Assembly: GCA_036873135.1 (NCBI GenBank)
Contig: JAPTYO010000023.1
Span: 7,265,834-7,329,833 of the forward strand
DNA from: Clarkia xantiana subsp. parviflora
Taxonomy: Eukaryota; Streptophyta; Magnoliopsida; Myrtales; Onagraceae
Direction of reading: 5' to 3'
Length of the DNA: 64,000 nucleotides
Shown piece by piece: positions 34,313 through 45,084 of the stretch (the stretch's first letter is position 1; each line of letters starts with the position of its first letter). Position numbers and translations under genes: made by a program. The notes beneath the pieces are model-generated. The model was not told the DNA's origin, made no database searches, and saw only the letters and a program-made list of their open reading frames with translations.

Positions 34313-37300
34313 ATGGAAACAAGTGGGAGGATTTCTGAATATAGAGATAGATTAGACAAAACCTTGGCATTGCCTGAACTGACAAATGCCGAAACTTTGA
34401 AATCTCTGATTAAAAATCAGATTAATAGCACTTCCCTCAACAGTGATGAAGGTCAGTTAGTTTTGTATCTCTTGATTCAGAAAGATACTAAGTTGGCATT
34501 TTTTGTTCATTTTTAACTTTATTTTAATTTGTTATTTTCTTGGGTTTGTATAGAATTTAGTGAAGAGCTACTGGAGAGAAGAACAAAGGAAGTTTCACAT
34601 TTCCTTGAAATGTTGAGGAGTACTTCCATTACTAACAAGGCTTCTGCAAAATCTCATTCCGAATGGAAAGTATGTTTTTTTTTTTTTTTCTTTATGTTGC
34701 GGTTTCTACATACAATTTATGTTATTGGCCAAACAAAATGCAATTTATGTTGATTTTTTTTATAAAAAAAAATCTGATTTTTAATAGTTAAAACAAGACA
34801 CTGAAGAGTTCCGGGTTATGTATCGCGAAGGACCACCAGGCACTCCTTTTCATATGTTACTTGTTGAAGGATATGTGGACGGCCCTATGGATGCTTGTAA
34901 GTCCTAATCTGCCCAAATTTATTCTCTTAGAAGATCATTTGGTTGAAATTGTTATGAACGAACTAGCATATTGATGAAGTTTATTTGGTAATTCCTAGGT
35001 TTATGCGTTTCATGGGAGTCGGCCCTGTACAAGAAGTGGTAAGATTTTTTTACATCCTCTAGTTGAATTAAAACAAGAACACTTTTACGGGTTATTAATT
35101 CATAAGTAAATGAAGGCACAATAGTTCGGTATGCAATAATACATCAAGTGATGCTCATATGTTTTGAACGGTTCTTTTTTTCTTTATGCCGAACTGTTTT
35201 GTATGGATGGTAACTTTTCAAGAATGGATTATCAGTATTTTCATGATTATCAAAACTAAATGACATAAAAGTTCAGTATGCAGAACTAAAGAGGTGTAAG
35301 AGTCCAGCATGGAATAATCTAAGTAGCTAATTTTCAAAAGTTTTTTTTTTTTAATGGTTGGTAATTTTTTAATTTACACCTAACAACAGGTGGCCCGACT
35401 ACAATGTTCCGACTTTCAAAGTCATTTCTTCCAAATGTGTGCACAAGATTCGCATCGGGGAACAAATATCAGTTGTGAGGTAAATTTATTTGATAAAAGA
35501 ATTATTTTGTCCATTTTCCATTTACTAACTAGGTAGTTTTCTTCAATGATGAAATGCTCACTGCTTCTTTGACTGTTCTGGAAGAAAGGATGAAAGTTTC
35601 ATGGCCGCTATCAGCTCGGGAGGCAGTTGTGCAGTATTTTGTTTTTGAGTACTTCAAAGATGATCTCATTGTCGTTTTGTTGAACTCGGTAATCATTTTT
35701 TTCACCTAAGGGGCCAGTTTAAATTCCAATCTATTCTTTTTATTAAAAAAAGTACATTCTTTTTATTTTAAAAAATTACTTTCAGGTGGATGAGTCTGAG
35801 AATATTGATAAAGGAACTCACGGATTTACAAAAGATATCTTACCAGAGGCAAAGGATGTTGTTAGGATGGGTGTGGTTGGGGGCGTTGCAATGCAGAAGG
35901 TAACTTCCGGAAGAAGTTACTTCAGGTGAGTTCGCATTATGTAACTTCTCTTGCAAGTTACTTAACTTGCAAGTTATCTAACTTTTTTTGTTTGTGTTCA
36001 ATATTTTTAAGGACAATAGCAAGTGTTGATTTGAAGTTTGATTTCGTACCTCCATCACTTATCAACTTCGTCTCGAGGCATCTCACTGCTAGCGGTTTCA
36101 AACTCTACCAAAAGGTTATCAAATACTCTCCTGTTTAATTCTATCAGATGTTGCAAAGTGCAAACCTTACTTTAGAAATCAAATCTTTTCTATTTGGGAG
36201 ACCGTCGACTATCTGAAATGACCACTTTATCCCTCATAAATGTATTATTTTTCACTTTTACTCTAAGTTTCACACATTTGTAGGATTTTCCCTTTTTAAA
36301 GGGGAAAATGATGCATCACCCCCATATATACTTGTGCAATTATGAGATTGTCTTCATGTATGATTTATTTTCGTTATAAAATTATTCCTTTTCAGCATTT
36401 TCTGTCCAAAGTTTAGCTGCAAATTTTAACAAAATTAGCAAATTGGTCCTTAAAACTTATTTTAACAAAAAACACTATTTTATATAAATATATTAAGAAT
36501 GGAACCCTGATATTTTTTTTCTTGTTAATCTTCAGGCAGTTGGATCTGTATTTAAGTCGGATGAGCAGTTCAAAAAGGTGCTATCGGACCCTCTTTACAG
36601 TCGGATTCGTGAATCTCTTTACTGCTCAAATCAACAAAACAGAGAATCGGGTCCTATAAAGAACGAAAATTCAAATAAAGCCCTAAAAACCCATCTTCTC
36701 GAAGCCACCAAGGGCAAAACTGAAGAATCCAATGAGGTCAGTCAAGAAGGCACCAGTGTGATCGATCCGGACATCACAGAAAATCAGATAACTTTATGTG
36801 AAATCGAGGAGGAAATCAGTTTGAATGGCAAAGAGGAGGAGACTAAGAATGATCCTCTAGAAGAGTTGCCTTGCTCCACAAGTAATAATAATAATGTCAA
36901 GAAAAAAGTTTGTGTTAGTCCTGAGGTAGAACAAGCTCTTTGTACACTGGAGAAAGTGATCACTATAGTTCGGGAGCGTGGATGGAACTCTAATATTGCA
37001 TCATCCTCTTCGAGTGATGAGGAATCTGAAAATGTTCAAATGAAGCAATCAACTGAAGTTAAGGATCGAGTTTCCGTTTTAGCATCGAACAGAGAATTAG
37101 TAGCAACATTGTCTGAAGAAACGAGGAACAGTTCTAGTAGTCACGGTTCGAGGTAAATATTTTTTTTATTTTTAAAAATGTGAATTTCAAATTATGATTG
37201 TTTAGGAGCGCCAAATCATCACATGCTTTCTCTATATAGTACTCTATCTACAAATTCAGGAGATTGTATTTGATAACATTGTTTTTGTAGGAGCAAGAAA

Positions 37301-37582
37301 TCGAACTCCTTGCGGGAAGTGAACCACAACAAGGTGGCCCCCGCATCCCCGGTCGAGAATCTTGTGGTTATTCCTGATCCGACGGTTGCTGATTCAGTTG
37401 TCTTGTTATCACCAAAGCAGAACGGGCCTCACCGCCGGGATCATGAAGCTAAGGAGACAACATATGAAAAGGAAGAGGCGGATCGGAGCAGCAAGAACGG
37501 GAAGAAGGTGAGGCGGCGGAGGAAATATATAATGTGGTGTTTCCACCCGGGTTCATCGAGTTCTAGAAGGTCGTTTGGTTGA
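34313..37582 (+). CDS. START-like lipid-transport protein (polyketide cyclase/dehydrase and lipid transport superfamily)
   Basis: Ten coding exons join in phase: 34313-34451, 34554-34669, 34788-34896, 34999-35038, 35390-35479, 35589-35688, 35786-35925, 36012-36114, 36536-37152 and 37291-37582, giving 581 residues. Residues ~86-300 are the START-like (SRPBCC) fold: EEFRVMYREGPPGTPFHMLL, LCVSWESALYKKW, PDYNVPTFKVISSKC, WPLSAREAVVQYFVFEYF and FVPPSLINFVSRHL. These match a conserved plant family annotated as polyketide cyclase/dehydrase and lipid transport proteins. Residues ~300-490 are acidic and serine-rich. The C-terminus has a basic stretch (KKVRRRRKY) and ends near RRSFG. Ligand and location are not known to me. 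A poly(A) signal AATAAA lies at 37677. The copy looks intact. Confidence 0.9.
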
Positions 37583-37676
37583 GCAGACGACAAGACAAGA
37601 CCGGATTGTTGTGTTATATTTAGTGTTTGATGTCTGTTTTACGGTTTGGTTTTATACGTGTATTGTGTATACGATG

Positions 37677-37682
37677 AATAAA
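37677..37682 (+). terminator. Poly(A) signal of the START-like gene
   Basis: AATAAA lies 95 bp after the stop codon. Confidence 0.6.
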
Positions 37683-37831
37683 GGTTTCGGGTTGAACCCG
37701 AAACAAGCTTTTTATTCTTACATTTCAGATTGGTTGTTTTTTGGTATGAAGATTCTGAATGAAAGTCCCATAAACTGGAGTTTGGCTCAGTTTCTGTTTT
37801 TTGCTGCTCATAAAAAAGTAATTATAGCAGG

Positions 37832-37977
37832 AGGGAAGGCACGTCTCCAGCGACTTGAGCGCCACTGTCAACTCAGCGAATGAGGGCCGCTGATTCGGAT
37901 CACTGCACAAAGTAATACAATCAACTTCTTATTCACTACAAACCAACCTTCTTATTCACCATTTCAATCTTCAGACC
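37832..37977 (-). repeat. Left arm of a 146-bp inverted repeat (kinase last exon)
   Basis: The minus strand is identical, as far as I can read, to 38870-39015. On that strand it holds the end of an intron (TTTGTGCAG) and the start of a RAF-type kinase last exon (SDPNQRPSFAELTVALKSL). The similarity stops inside the exon at about 37832. On its right it runs into the fold-back end at 37978-38027. Confidence 0.9.
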
Positions 37978-38027
37978 TCTCAAATTAACAAGGGCCAAAC
38001 TTCAGACCTCTCCCAGGTTATTGACCC
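37978..38027. repeat. Fold-back element terminus (related to 25448-26245)
   Basis: CAGACCTCTCCCAGGTTATTGACCC at the right of this segment is close to the outer end of the element at 25448-26245. Only one end is present. It joins the left inverted-repeat arm to the kinase fragment. Confidence 0.7.
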
Positions 38028-38094
38028 TAAACTAAACTAAACCTCGGTCTAATTTGCAACAATTGAATTAACTGGGGTAGTGCAACGATTTCAG

Positions 38095-39015
38095 GGGAAG
38101 CGTGTACAGGATTATCCATCGCCCTCAATGTCATATCGAGGAAAAACGAAGGATAAAATTGGCACTTGACGTGGTATGTTAATAGACCTGTTCTCTTACA
38201 TATCAGTTTATGTTTTCACTTTATACAACATTTTCATTTTTTACAGGCAAAAGGGATGAACTGCCTGCACACAAGCAACCCTATAATAGTTCACCGAGAT
38301 TTGAAATCACCAAATCTTCTGGTGGATAAGAACTGGAATGTCAAAGTAAGTGATTCCTTTCGTTAGCGTCTATTGTTTAATGAAAAGTCACATACTAGCT
38401 ATTCCTTATGGTCTGATTAAATGAATTGTAATATCAAGGGGGCTTCTAGGCTATCTAAATCCTCATTCCGAAGGTTGTTGAATTAGAATCAATGAACAAA
38501 AAGAAAAGAAATAACACACACATGCCCACAAACGCATGTGATTAGTACACTTAAATTAAGGAATGTACAATGTAGCTTTAATGTGAATCAGCACTAATTT
38601 ATTATAAGAAATTTTAAATGTGGACATTATAAGTAAATTGATTTAAGCTGCTTCACTGCACAGGTATGTGATTTTGGGTTGTCTAGGTTGAAGCACAACA
38701 CTTTCTTGTCCTCCAAATCAACTGCTGGAACGGTATGGCTTTTCTTCTATTGCGTGAAGCTTTGGAAGGGAAAGAAAGAATGGTTCAAATTATCATGTTT
38801 TTCTCGAAATTTCTAATGCAATACACTTTTGCTATATATATTTCTTAATCCCGTAGTGTCCTTATCTATGGTCTGAAGATTGAAATGGTGAATAAGAAGG
38901 TTGGTTTGTAGTGAATAAGAAGTTGATTGTATTACTTTGTGCAGTGATCCGAATCAGCGGCCCTCATTCGCTGAGTTGACAGTGGCGCTCAAGTCGCTGG
39001 AGACGTGCCTTCCCT
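38095..39015 (+). pseudogene. RAF-type MAPKKK fragment (CTR1/EDR1-like kinase)
   Basis: Three exons with GT-AG borders (38095-38173, 38247-38345, 38664-38732) encode [29 protein letters not shown], the catalytic loop [17 protein letters not shown] and the DFG segment [19 protein letters not shown] up to STAGT. The next exons, for the activation segment through most of the C-lobe, are missing. The final exon start (SDPNQRPSFAEL) appears at 38945-39015. The N-lobe with the ATP-binding lysine is absent. It is a gene fragment, not a functional kinase; family members act in ethylene and defence signalling. Confidence 0.85.
38870..39015 (+). repeat. Right arm of the 146-bp inverted repeat
   Basis: Inverse of 37832-37977. 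It starts at GGTCTGAAGATTG, inside the fold-back sequence, and ends at GTGCCTTCCCT within the kinase exon. Confidence 0.9.
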
Positions 39016-40229
39016 GCTGCTGGAGGAGCATCCAAAAGATTAAACATGATTGTAGCTTAAGAGTTTAGCACAATCTAACACTAAATACTCTAACATGTAA
39101 AAAGGGACTGCTGCGCCCAACAATGTGCCACATTTCTTTTCAAAAATATACTTAACTATAAATCATGTTGCTAGTCACTGTCTCAAATTTAAATTGTTGA
39201 TAATCGGTGTTTCAACTATCAGATTGGTTAATTTTCACATCTATCACTTAAAATTAATGGACCAAAAACATATTTTTTAAGCATCAAATAAACCTAAACC
39301 ACGAGCAACAAATATGATATTTCGAAAATGTGAAAAATAACATATTTTTATTACTTAAAATGCCAATTTTACCTCCAAATTCAATTGAAAAAAAGTAGAA
39401 ATCAACCAGTCTAATAATCGAGTCACCGAATATTAACACTTTCACTTTGGAACAACATTAACAACATGACGTATAAGTTCTTTAACCCTTTCTTTCATTC
39501 TTTATTTTGCGTTTCTACAAATAGGTAGTCAGCTTCATATATTATGTCAAGCTTCTTCTGCAAAAGTATCTCTTTCTATGGAGTTGGATTGGAGATGATA
39601 CTGCCACGACAAAACTGGCATAGAAGAAAGATGAATCATCAAAGGATCTATCCTATCTGCATTGATCTTAATTGTACTCCACCAAAGAATCCATCTTGAA
39701 GAAACTGGACCGGCCAAGACTCGCAATGATCAGCAACGAATCTGCAATATTTGAGCGCTGTGTTCATAAACTGATCGCTCTGTTCATGAATTGATTCATG
39801 CGCCAACTCCAGATGTGATAGAGCAAGATCGGATTGATCCAGTCAGAGATATATCTCAACCATCAGATTGATCAGTAGCACTGCAGTAATCAGAAATCAA
39901 GGAGCTCGAACATGATGCATTTTGCTAATTCTACCCATTTTTATGTTAGTTTCGTACGGGAAATACACATTGGTGCACATCAACACCTTATTACGTTCAG
40001 CTAGCAATTTGATATTGAACCCTTTTTGCAATAATGTTCACCTATTCTTTAAAATATCGCGAAAATTCAATAGCAAGATTAAATGTAAGGCCACTCTAGT
40101 AGAAGTTTCGTAAGGACAACAACCTTGCGAAAATCATAGTAGAAGCTGCTGTTTAGAAGTATGAGCCTGAGGTTGAGATTCCGAATCGCCGTCTCAGAAA
40201 GACATTTTGCTGCTGCTGAATTTCCCGAG
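39016..40229. other. Intergenic DNA
   Basis: No supported gene or element. It has moderate AT content, and 39700-39900 contains short repeated ATCAG/GATCAG words only. Confidence 0.5.
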
Positions 40230-42601
40230 CTAAATCATGCTTTTGAACTGCGTCCAATCCAGTGATGACAGATTTCCGAACTTGGAGGAATCCCATTATG
40301 AAACATCTCGTTTATAAGATGCACAGCATCCTCAGACCTACTATGACTACAAAATCCTGAGATTAGGATTTCGTAAGTTCTAAAATCTGGTGAAACACCA
40401 TTTTCCTTCATTTGATTGAAAAGCCAAATCGATTTTCCCACAGTTCATGAAACCCTGAACCATCACAGAGTAAGTAACACCAGTTGGGTCAAAACCCTCA
40501 ACTTTCATTTTCTTGAAAATCCCCATGGCTCTGTTGATTTGTTTCTTCATGAAGTGAAACATCAGGATTCACGGGTGTATAAACATGGACGGTTGGAGTT
40601 ATTACAACTCGCTTCATATCATCCATACTGACCAATGAAGCCTCGGAATTGCCACTTTTTAGGAACCCATATCTATTTGTCTCAGAAAAAAAAACATTCC
40701 AGTAAAGTTGCAACCAAATCACTGCTCGGGACATGCTTAAACCGAATCATCTCCTGGAAAAATCTAAGAACTTGGTAAACTCTCCTGTTGTTCTTATTGC
40801 AGAGAGAGATGATCAAGAACTTGTAAATATTTCCAGTTGGTTCAAACCCACTTGCTTTCATTTCCTCAGAAATCTCCATAGCTAGGCCTGAGACACCGTT
40901 TCAGCACACTGCATAATCAAGATTGTCCATGTGTTGGGTGTGATTACAACTCCGATTCTTCTCATTTCATAAAAGAGACCTCTCATCCGCATCAAGCATT
41001 TGCAGTTCCTTGCGATGTCAATGGCCATCGCGTATGTCTCTGTGGTATGGCTATAACCTCTTATCTTCCCCACCCAATCGAAGAAGGTTAATGCAGCCTG
41101 ACCATGGAGTTTGCAGTTTCGTAATATCAGAAGAAATTTTTTTTTTTGTTTTCGTAACATTGCTTCAAATATGTTTCAAGTGAGCTCCGATTAAAGGATG
41201 CCCGCAAAAGCCGACTAATTCTACTCTTTGACCTGATCAGGACTTTATCACAATTAGGCGACAGGGGATTAGGCGGAGGCCTGAGCTAATGGCTTCAGCC
41301 TCCCTTCGTCCTTCAATGCAAGCTTTTCCAAGTCTCCACTTTTCAGTTTTTTCACACTTTCCAGATTTTCTAAGTCTCCATATTTCTTTAAATAGGAGAC
41401 ATCTCTCCCAAACAAATCATCCCCAATGACTACATCAGAGCTTCGCATTTCGTTCAGGACATTGATGGTCTCATCAGTTCTTCCCACTTTGATGAGCTCA
41501 TCAACGAATGTTGAATACAACATATCATATGGCTTGATGCCTTTCTCCTTCATAGTTCTCATCATTGTCCATCCTTTAGATACTTCATATCGGGAAATAC
41601 AACCCAAAAGCACAGGCATCATCATCTTTTGGTCCAGCTTGGTTACTTTTTCCAACATCTCATTGAATAATTCTCACACTGATTCAATTCGAAGTATTTC
41701 TCAATCAACTTTATGTAGAGAGATCCACTGGGAACACGATTACAATCTTTCATAGCTCCCAACAGATCAAGATCCCTGGAAACATCATTCCTCCTCAAAC
41801 ACCCATCAATTATAATTTCATAATTCTGCTAACCAAAACACCTATTTTTCTATATCAACAATTTCCATAGCCTCCTCAACTCCAACTTCAGAAAGCCCCC
41901 TCACTAAAGGCCAACATTTTGTTCTTAATGCTACGCACAGTTTCCAAAGCTTCCTCGAGCTTCCCGGAACTGCACAAACTATTGACAATTTTACCAAATG
42001 CAATGTGCTTTCTGGTCCTGAACAACTGAATCATGTCATCTGCAATGGAGGCGACAGCAGTACATCTCCAGACTTAGCCAGGCAAGTCATAAGTGTCTTG
42101 TATATATTCACATTGAGGATAATTTTCTTCTCAATTGTCTCCTTGTATAGTTCCATGGCAATATCGGGCTTCCCAGAACTGCAAAAAACACAAATGAGTT
42201 TTGTGTATATATTGAAATCTGGTTCACAGCCATCTCTCTTCATCTTTCCGAAACACATCAGGGCTTTATCCACCAACTTTGATTCCCGAAGTGGGAAATG
42301 AGAATTCTCCAAGTCTTAGCATTTTTCTCACACGATGAGTTCTCCATTTCCTCCATTAGCTCCTCCATCCATTCGATATCTTTTGCTTCTCCTGCAATTT
42401 GCAACATGGTGTTATAAATTTCAGTTGTTGGGTAGAACCCATCTTTCTGCTTCACCCAATTGAAGAATATCCGTGCCGCATATGGCTTCTTGAAACTCCT
42501 CTTGAGGACTCGCTCAACAATGAAGGAATCAAATCTGAAGCCTGAACTTCCCAACCTCTCTTCCAATTCGGCACTATTTCCTTTGGAGAAGATAGTCTCT
42601 A
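40230..42601 (-). pseudogene. PPR protein gene, main body, decayed
   Basis: On the minus strand, pentatricopeptide-repeat units appear in several frames: AARIFFNWVKQKDGFYPTTE, IYNTMLQIAGEAKDIEWMEE, MCFGKMKRDGCEPDFNIYTK and MKEKGIKPYDMLYSTFVDEL. Then come LTFFDWVGKIRGYSHTTET, MEISEEMKASGFEPTGNIYK and NGVSPDFRTYEILISGFCSH. At least six frameshifts and several stops (for example near 42300, 42030, 41660, 40880 and 40440) show it is dead. The frame that starts at 42601 continues the N-terminal part at 47469-47933 once Gypsy-2 is left out. Text near 41270 (LKPLAQASA, stop) might be an old C-terminus, with a second partial PPR gene below it. P-class PPR proteins usually act in organelle RNA processing. 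Confidence 0.8.
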
Positions 42602-42806
42602 TGTTACGAGCCAAGCTGTCGAGCCCAGATCCAGCCCATATATCTTTAATTAGCAGCCCATTTGAATAATACAGATAGCTAAACCTATGTAAGGATGGCT
42701 GTCATCAAGGCATTTGAGAATTGAAAATACAAAACAATCTCTTCTTATCTCTCTACTCTCTCTATTCCTCTTTTCTGTTGCAATTATGCAGAATTCCAGG
42801 TACGAA
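42602..42806 (+). repeat. Gypsy-2 5' LTR, missing its last ~20 bp
   Basis: It starts TGTTACGAGCCAAGC and follows the 3' LTR to GGTACGAATCT, then switches to RT sequence. The LTR end CA and the primer site are absent. Confidence 0.88.
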
Positions 42807-43111
42807 TCTCGTCACTCGTGGTTCTAATCAAGAAGAATGATCTATCATGGAGGATGTGTGTGGACTATAGGAGGCTTAATGACTTGACCATCAAGGATAG
42901 GTTTCCAATTCCGCTAGTGGACGAACTACTCAATGAGCTACACGGTGCATCGGTCTTCTCAAAAATCGACTTGAGGTCCGGTTTTTATCAAGTAAGAATG
43001 TTCGAAGGAGACATACACAAGACGGCCTTTCGTACTCACGAGGGGCACTATGAGTTTCGAGTGATGCCATTTGGATTAACTAACGCACCGGCCACTTTCC
43101 AAGGATTGATG
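42807..43111 (+). repeat. Displaced copy of the Gypsy-2 RT segment
   Basis: 42807-43111 matches 44627-44931 with about six differences. It encodes [39 protein letters not shown] and [18 protein letters not shown]. Junctions show short shared words: TCTCGTCAC at the LTR side and GATG at the gag side. An open frame runs through it into gag for a few codons only. Confidence 0.93.
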
Positions 43112-45084
43112 GAACTCCGGAGGAAACTAAGTTGAAGATTGCCATTATTCACTTGGAAGGGGAGGCCTTACAGTGGCATCAAGGTATCACTCGGATTTGG
43201 AACCACCAAGGTCGTCAAATATCATGGGGTGAGTATGTTCTTGCTCTTCAAGCTAGATTTGGTGAGGAACTTTATGGAGACCCAATATTGGAGATGAAAA
43301 ATCTGAAGCAGGATGGTGCTTTAGCTGATTATTTCAGAAAATTTGACTCCCTATTGAATAAAGTTCAGATGCTAGAACCTGTGTCTGAAAGAGCTGCTAT
43401 GAGCAATTTCTTAGGTGGTCTCAATTCATCCTTACAAGGAAAGGTCAGATTGCTGCGACCTCAGAATCTTTACGAGGCTTATGCATTAGCCAAATTACAA
43501 AATGAGGTGAGTCAATCGACAACGGATCAGAGAGCTGCCCCTGTTGTTAAGCCTTTTGGAAACCATACAAAAGGTTCAATCACTGCCTCCGCAGCACCAA
43601 CAAGCAATTGGCGCCCGACTCTCGGTAACCCGACACCCCGAAACATGACTATCAAGGAGATGGAAAGCAGGAAGGCAAAGGGACTATGCTATTTTTGCCC
43701 GGAAAAGTACGGAGTCGGACATCGTTGCAAAGGAAGACAACTATTTTACATAGAAGTCGGGGATGAGGATTATGAGGATGATTTGGAGGAGGTGAAGGCT
43801 GAAACTGATTTAGTAGTTGATGAAGAATCACCCCACATTTCCGTACATGCCATCAGTGGAATTCCCAATTGCTCCACGATGAAGGTTGATGGTTCGGTGA
43901 GGAACAATAGATTGCAAGTCTTGATCGATTCCGGAAGCACACATAATTTCTTGGACACTAACACAGCAATAAGACTAGGCTGCCGGGCTGAGGAAATTCG
44001 TTCAATGAAGGTGGTCGTAGCGAATGGAAGCGTGGTATATTGTAATCGTATTTGCAAGTGCTTCCAATGGTCGATGCAAGGAAGAGTTTTTTCAACGGAT
44101 GTTTTCTTGATTCCTTTAGAAAACTACCATATGGTGCTTGGAATTCAATGGTTGACTACACTGGGAGATATAATATGGAACTTTGATAAGCTTACAATGA
44201 GGTTTAAGTTAGCTGATCAAATTTGTCAACTCCAAGGTGGGGAAGGGAGCTCATTAAATTGTGCATCAGTGGAGCAAACGTCAAAATTGCTTACCAAAAA
44301 AGGGGAGGTAGCTTCACTTCAACTTTGTAGAATATCTCTCCATAATGAAAAAGAGGGCCACACACAGGTTTTTTCAGCCGGAATTCAGGAAGAACCGAGC
44401 ATAAAAGGAGAAATTGAAGCATTGCTAACAAGGTTCGAGTTCATCTTTCGTGAGCCAAAAGGGTTACCTCCAAATCGGGGAGTGGATCATAGAATACCAC
44501 TAAAGGAAGAAGGAATATCGGTGAGCCAAAAACCATATAGATACCCAGCCCCCCAAAAGGATATTATTGAGAAAATGGTTAGAGAAATGATGGAATCTGG
44601 TATTATACAACCGAGTTCAAGCCCGTTCTCGTCACCCGTGGTTCTAATCAAGAAGAAGGATCTATCATGGAGGATGTGTGTGGACTATAGGAGGCTTAAT
44701 GACTTGACCATCAAGGATAGGTTTCCAATTCCGCTAGTGGACGAAATACTCGATGAGCTACATGGTGCATCGGTCTTCTCAAAAATCGACTTGAGGTCCG
44801 GTTTTTATCAAGTAAGAATGTTCGAAGGAGACATACACAAGACGGCCTTTCGTACTCACGAGGGGCACTATGAGTTTCGAGTGATGCCATTTGGATTAAC
44901 TAACGCACCGGCCACTTTCCAAGGATTGATGAACACAATCTTCAAGCCATACTTGAGGAAGTTTGTGTTGGTGTTTTTCGACGACATACTCATTTATAGT
45001 CCGAATCTTCAAGAGCATTTAGTCCACTTGGAGTCGGTTTTTTGCTACTATGAAAGAGAACTCACTTTTTGCCAAGAGGTCTAA
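43112..45084 (+). pseudogene. Gypsy-2 gag, protease and RT (first part)
   Basis: Gag is entered mid-gene at [20 protein letters not shown] and continues with [19 protein letters not shown]. The zinc knuckle is [14 protein letters not shown] (about 43687-43730) and the protease motif is [13 protein letters not shown] (near 43918-43955). RT follows with [36 protein letters not shown] and the catalytic [12 protein letters not shown]. The frame is then lost at a six-T run (45038-45043), where five T would keep it open. Apart from this and the missing gag start the coding sequence is clean. Confidence 0.92.

Noticed and set aside
37725..37910. Minus-strand kinase-like ORF beside the START-like gene
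   Set aside because: It is only the inverted copy of one exon end (146-bp arm), not a gene.
45038..45060. Programmed frameshift between the two Gypsy-2 frames
   Set aside because: It lies within the RT domain at a six-T run and relatives of this type normally have one continuous frame; a one-base insertion is simpler.
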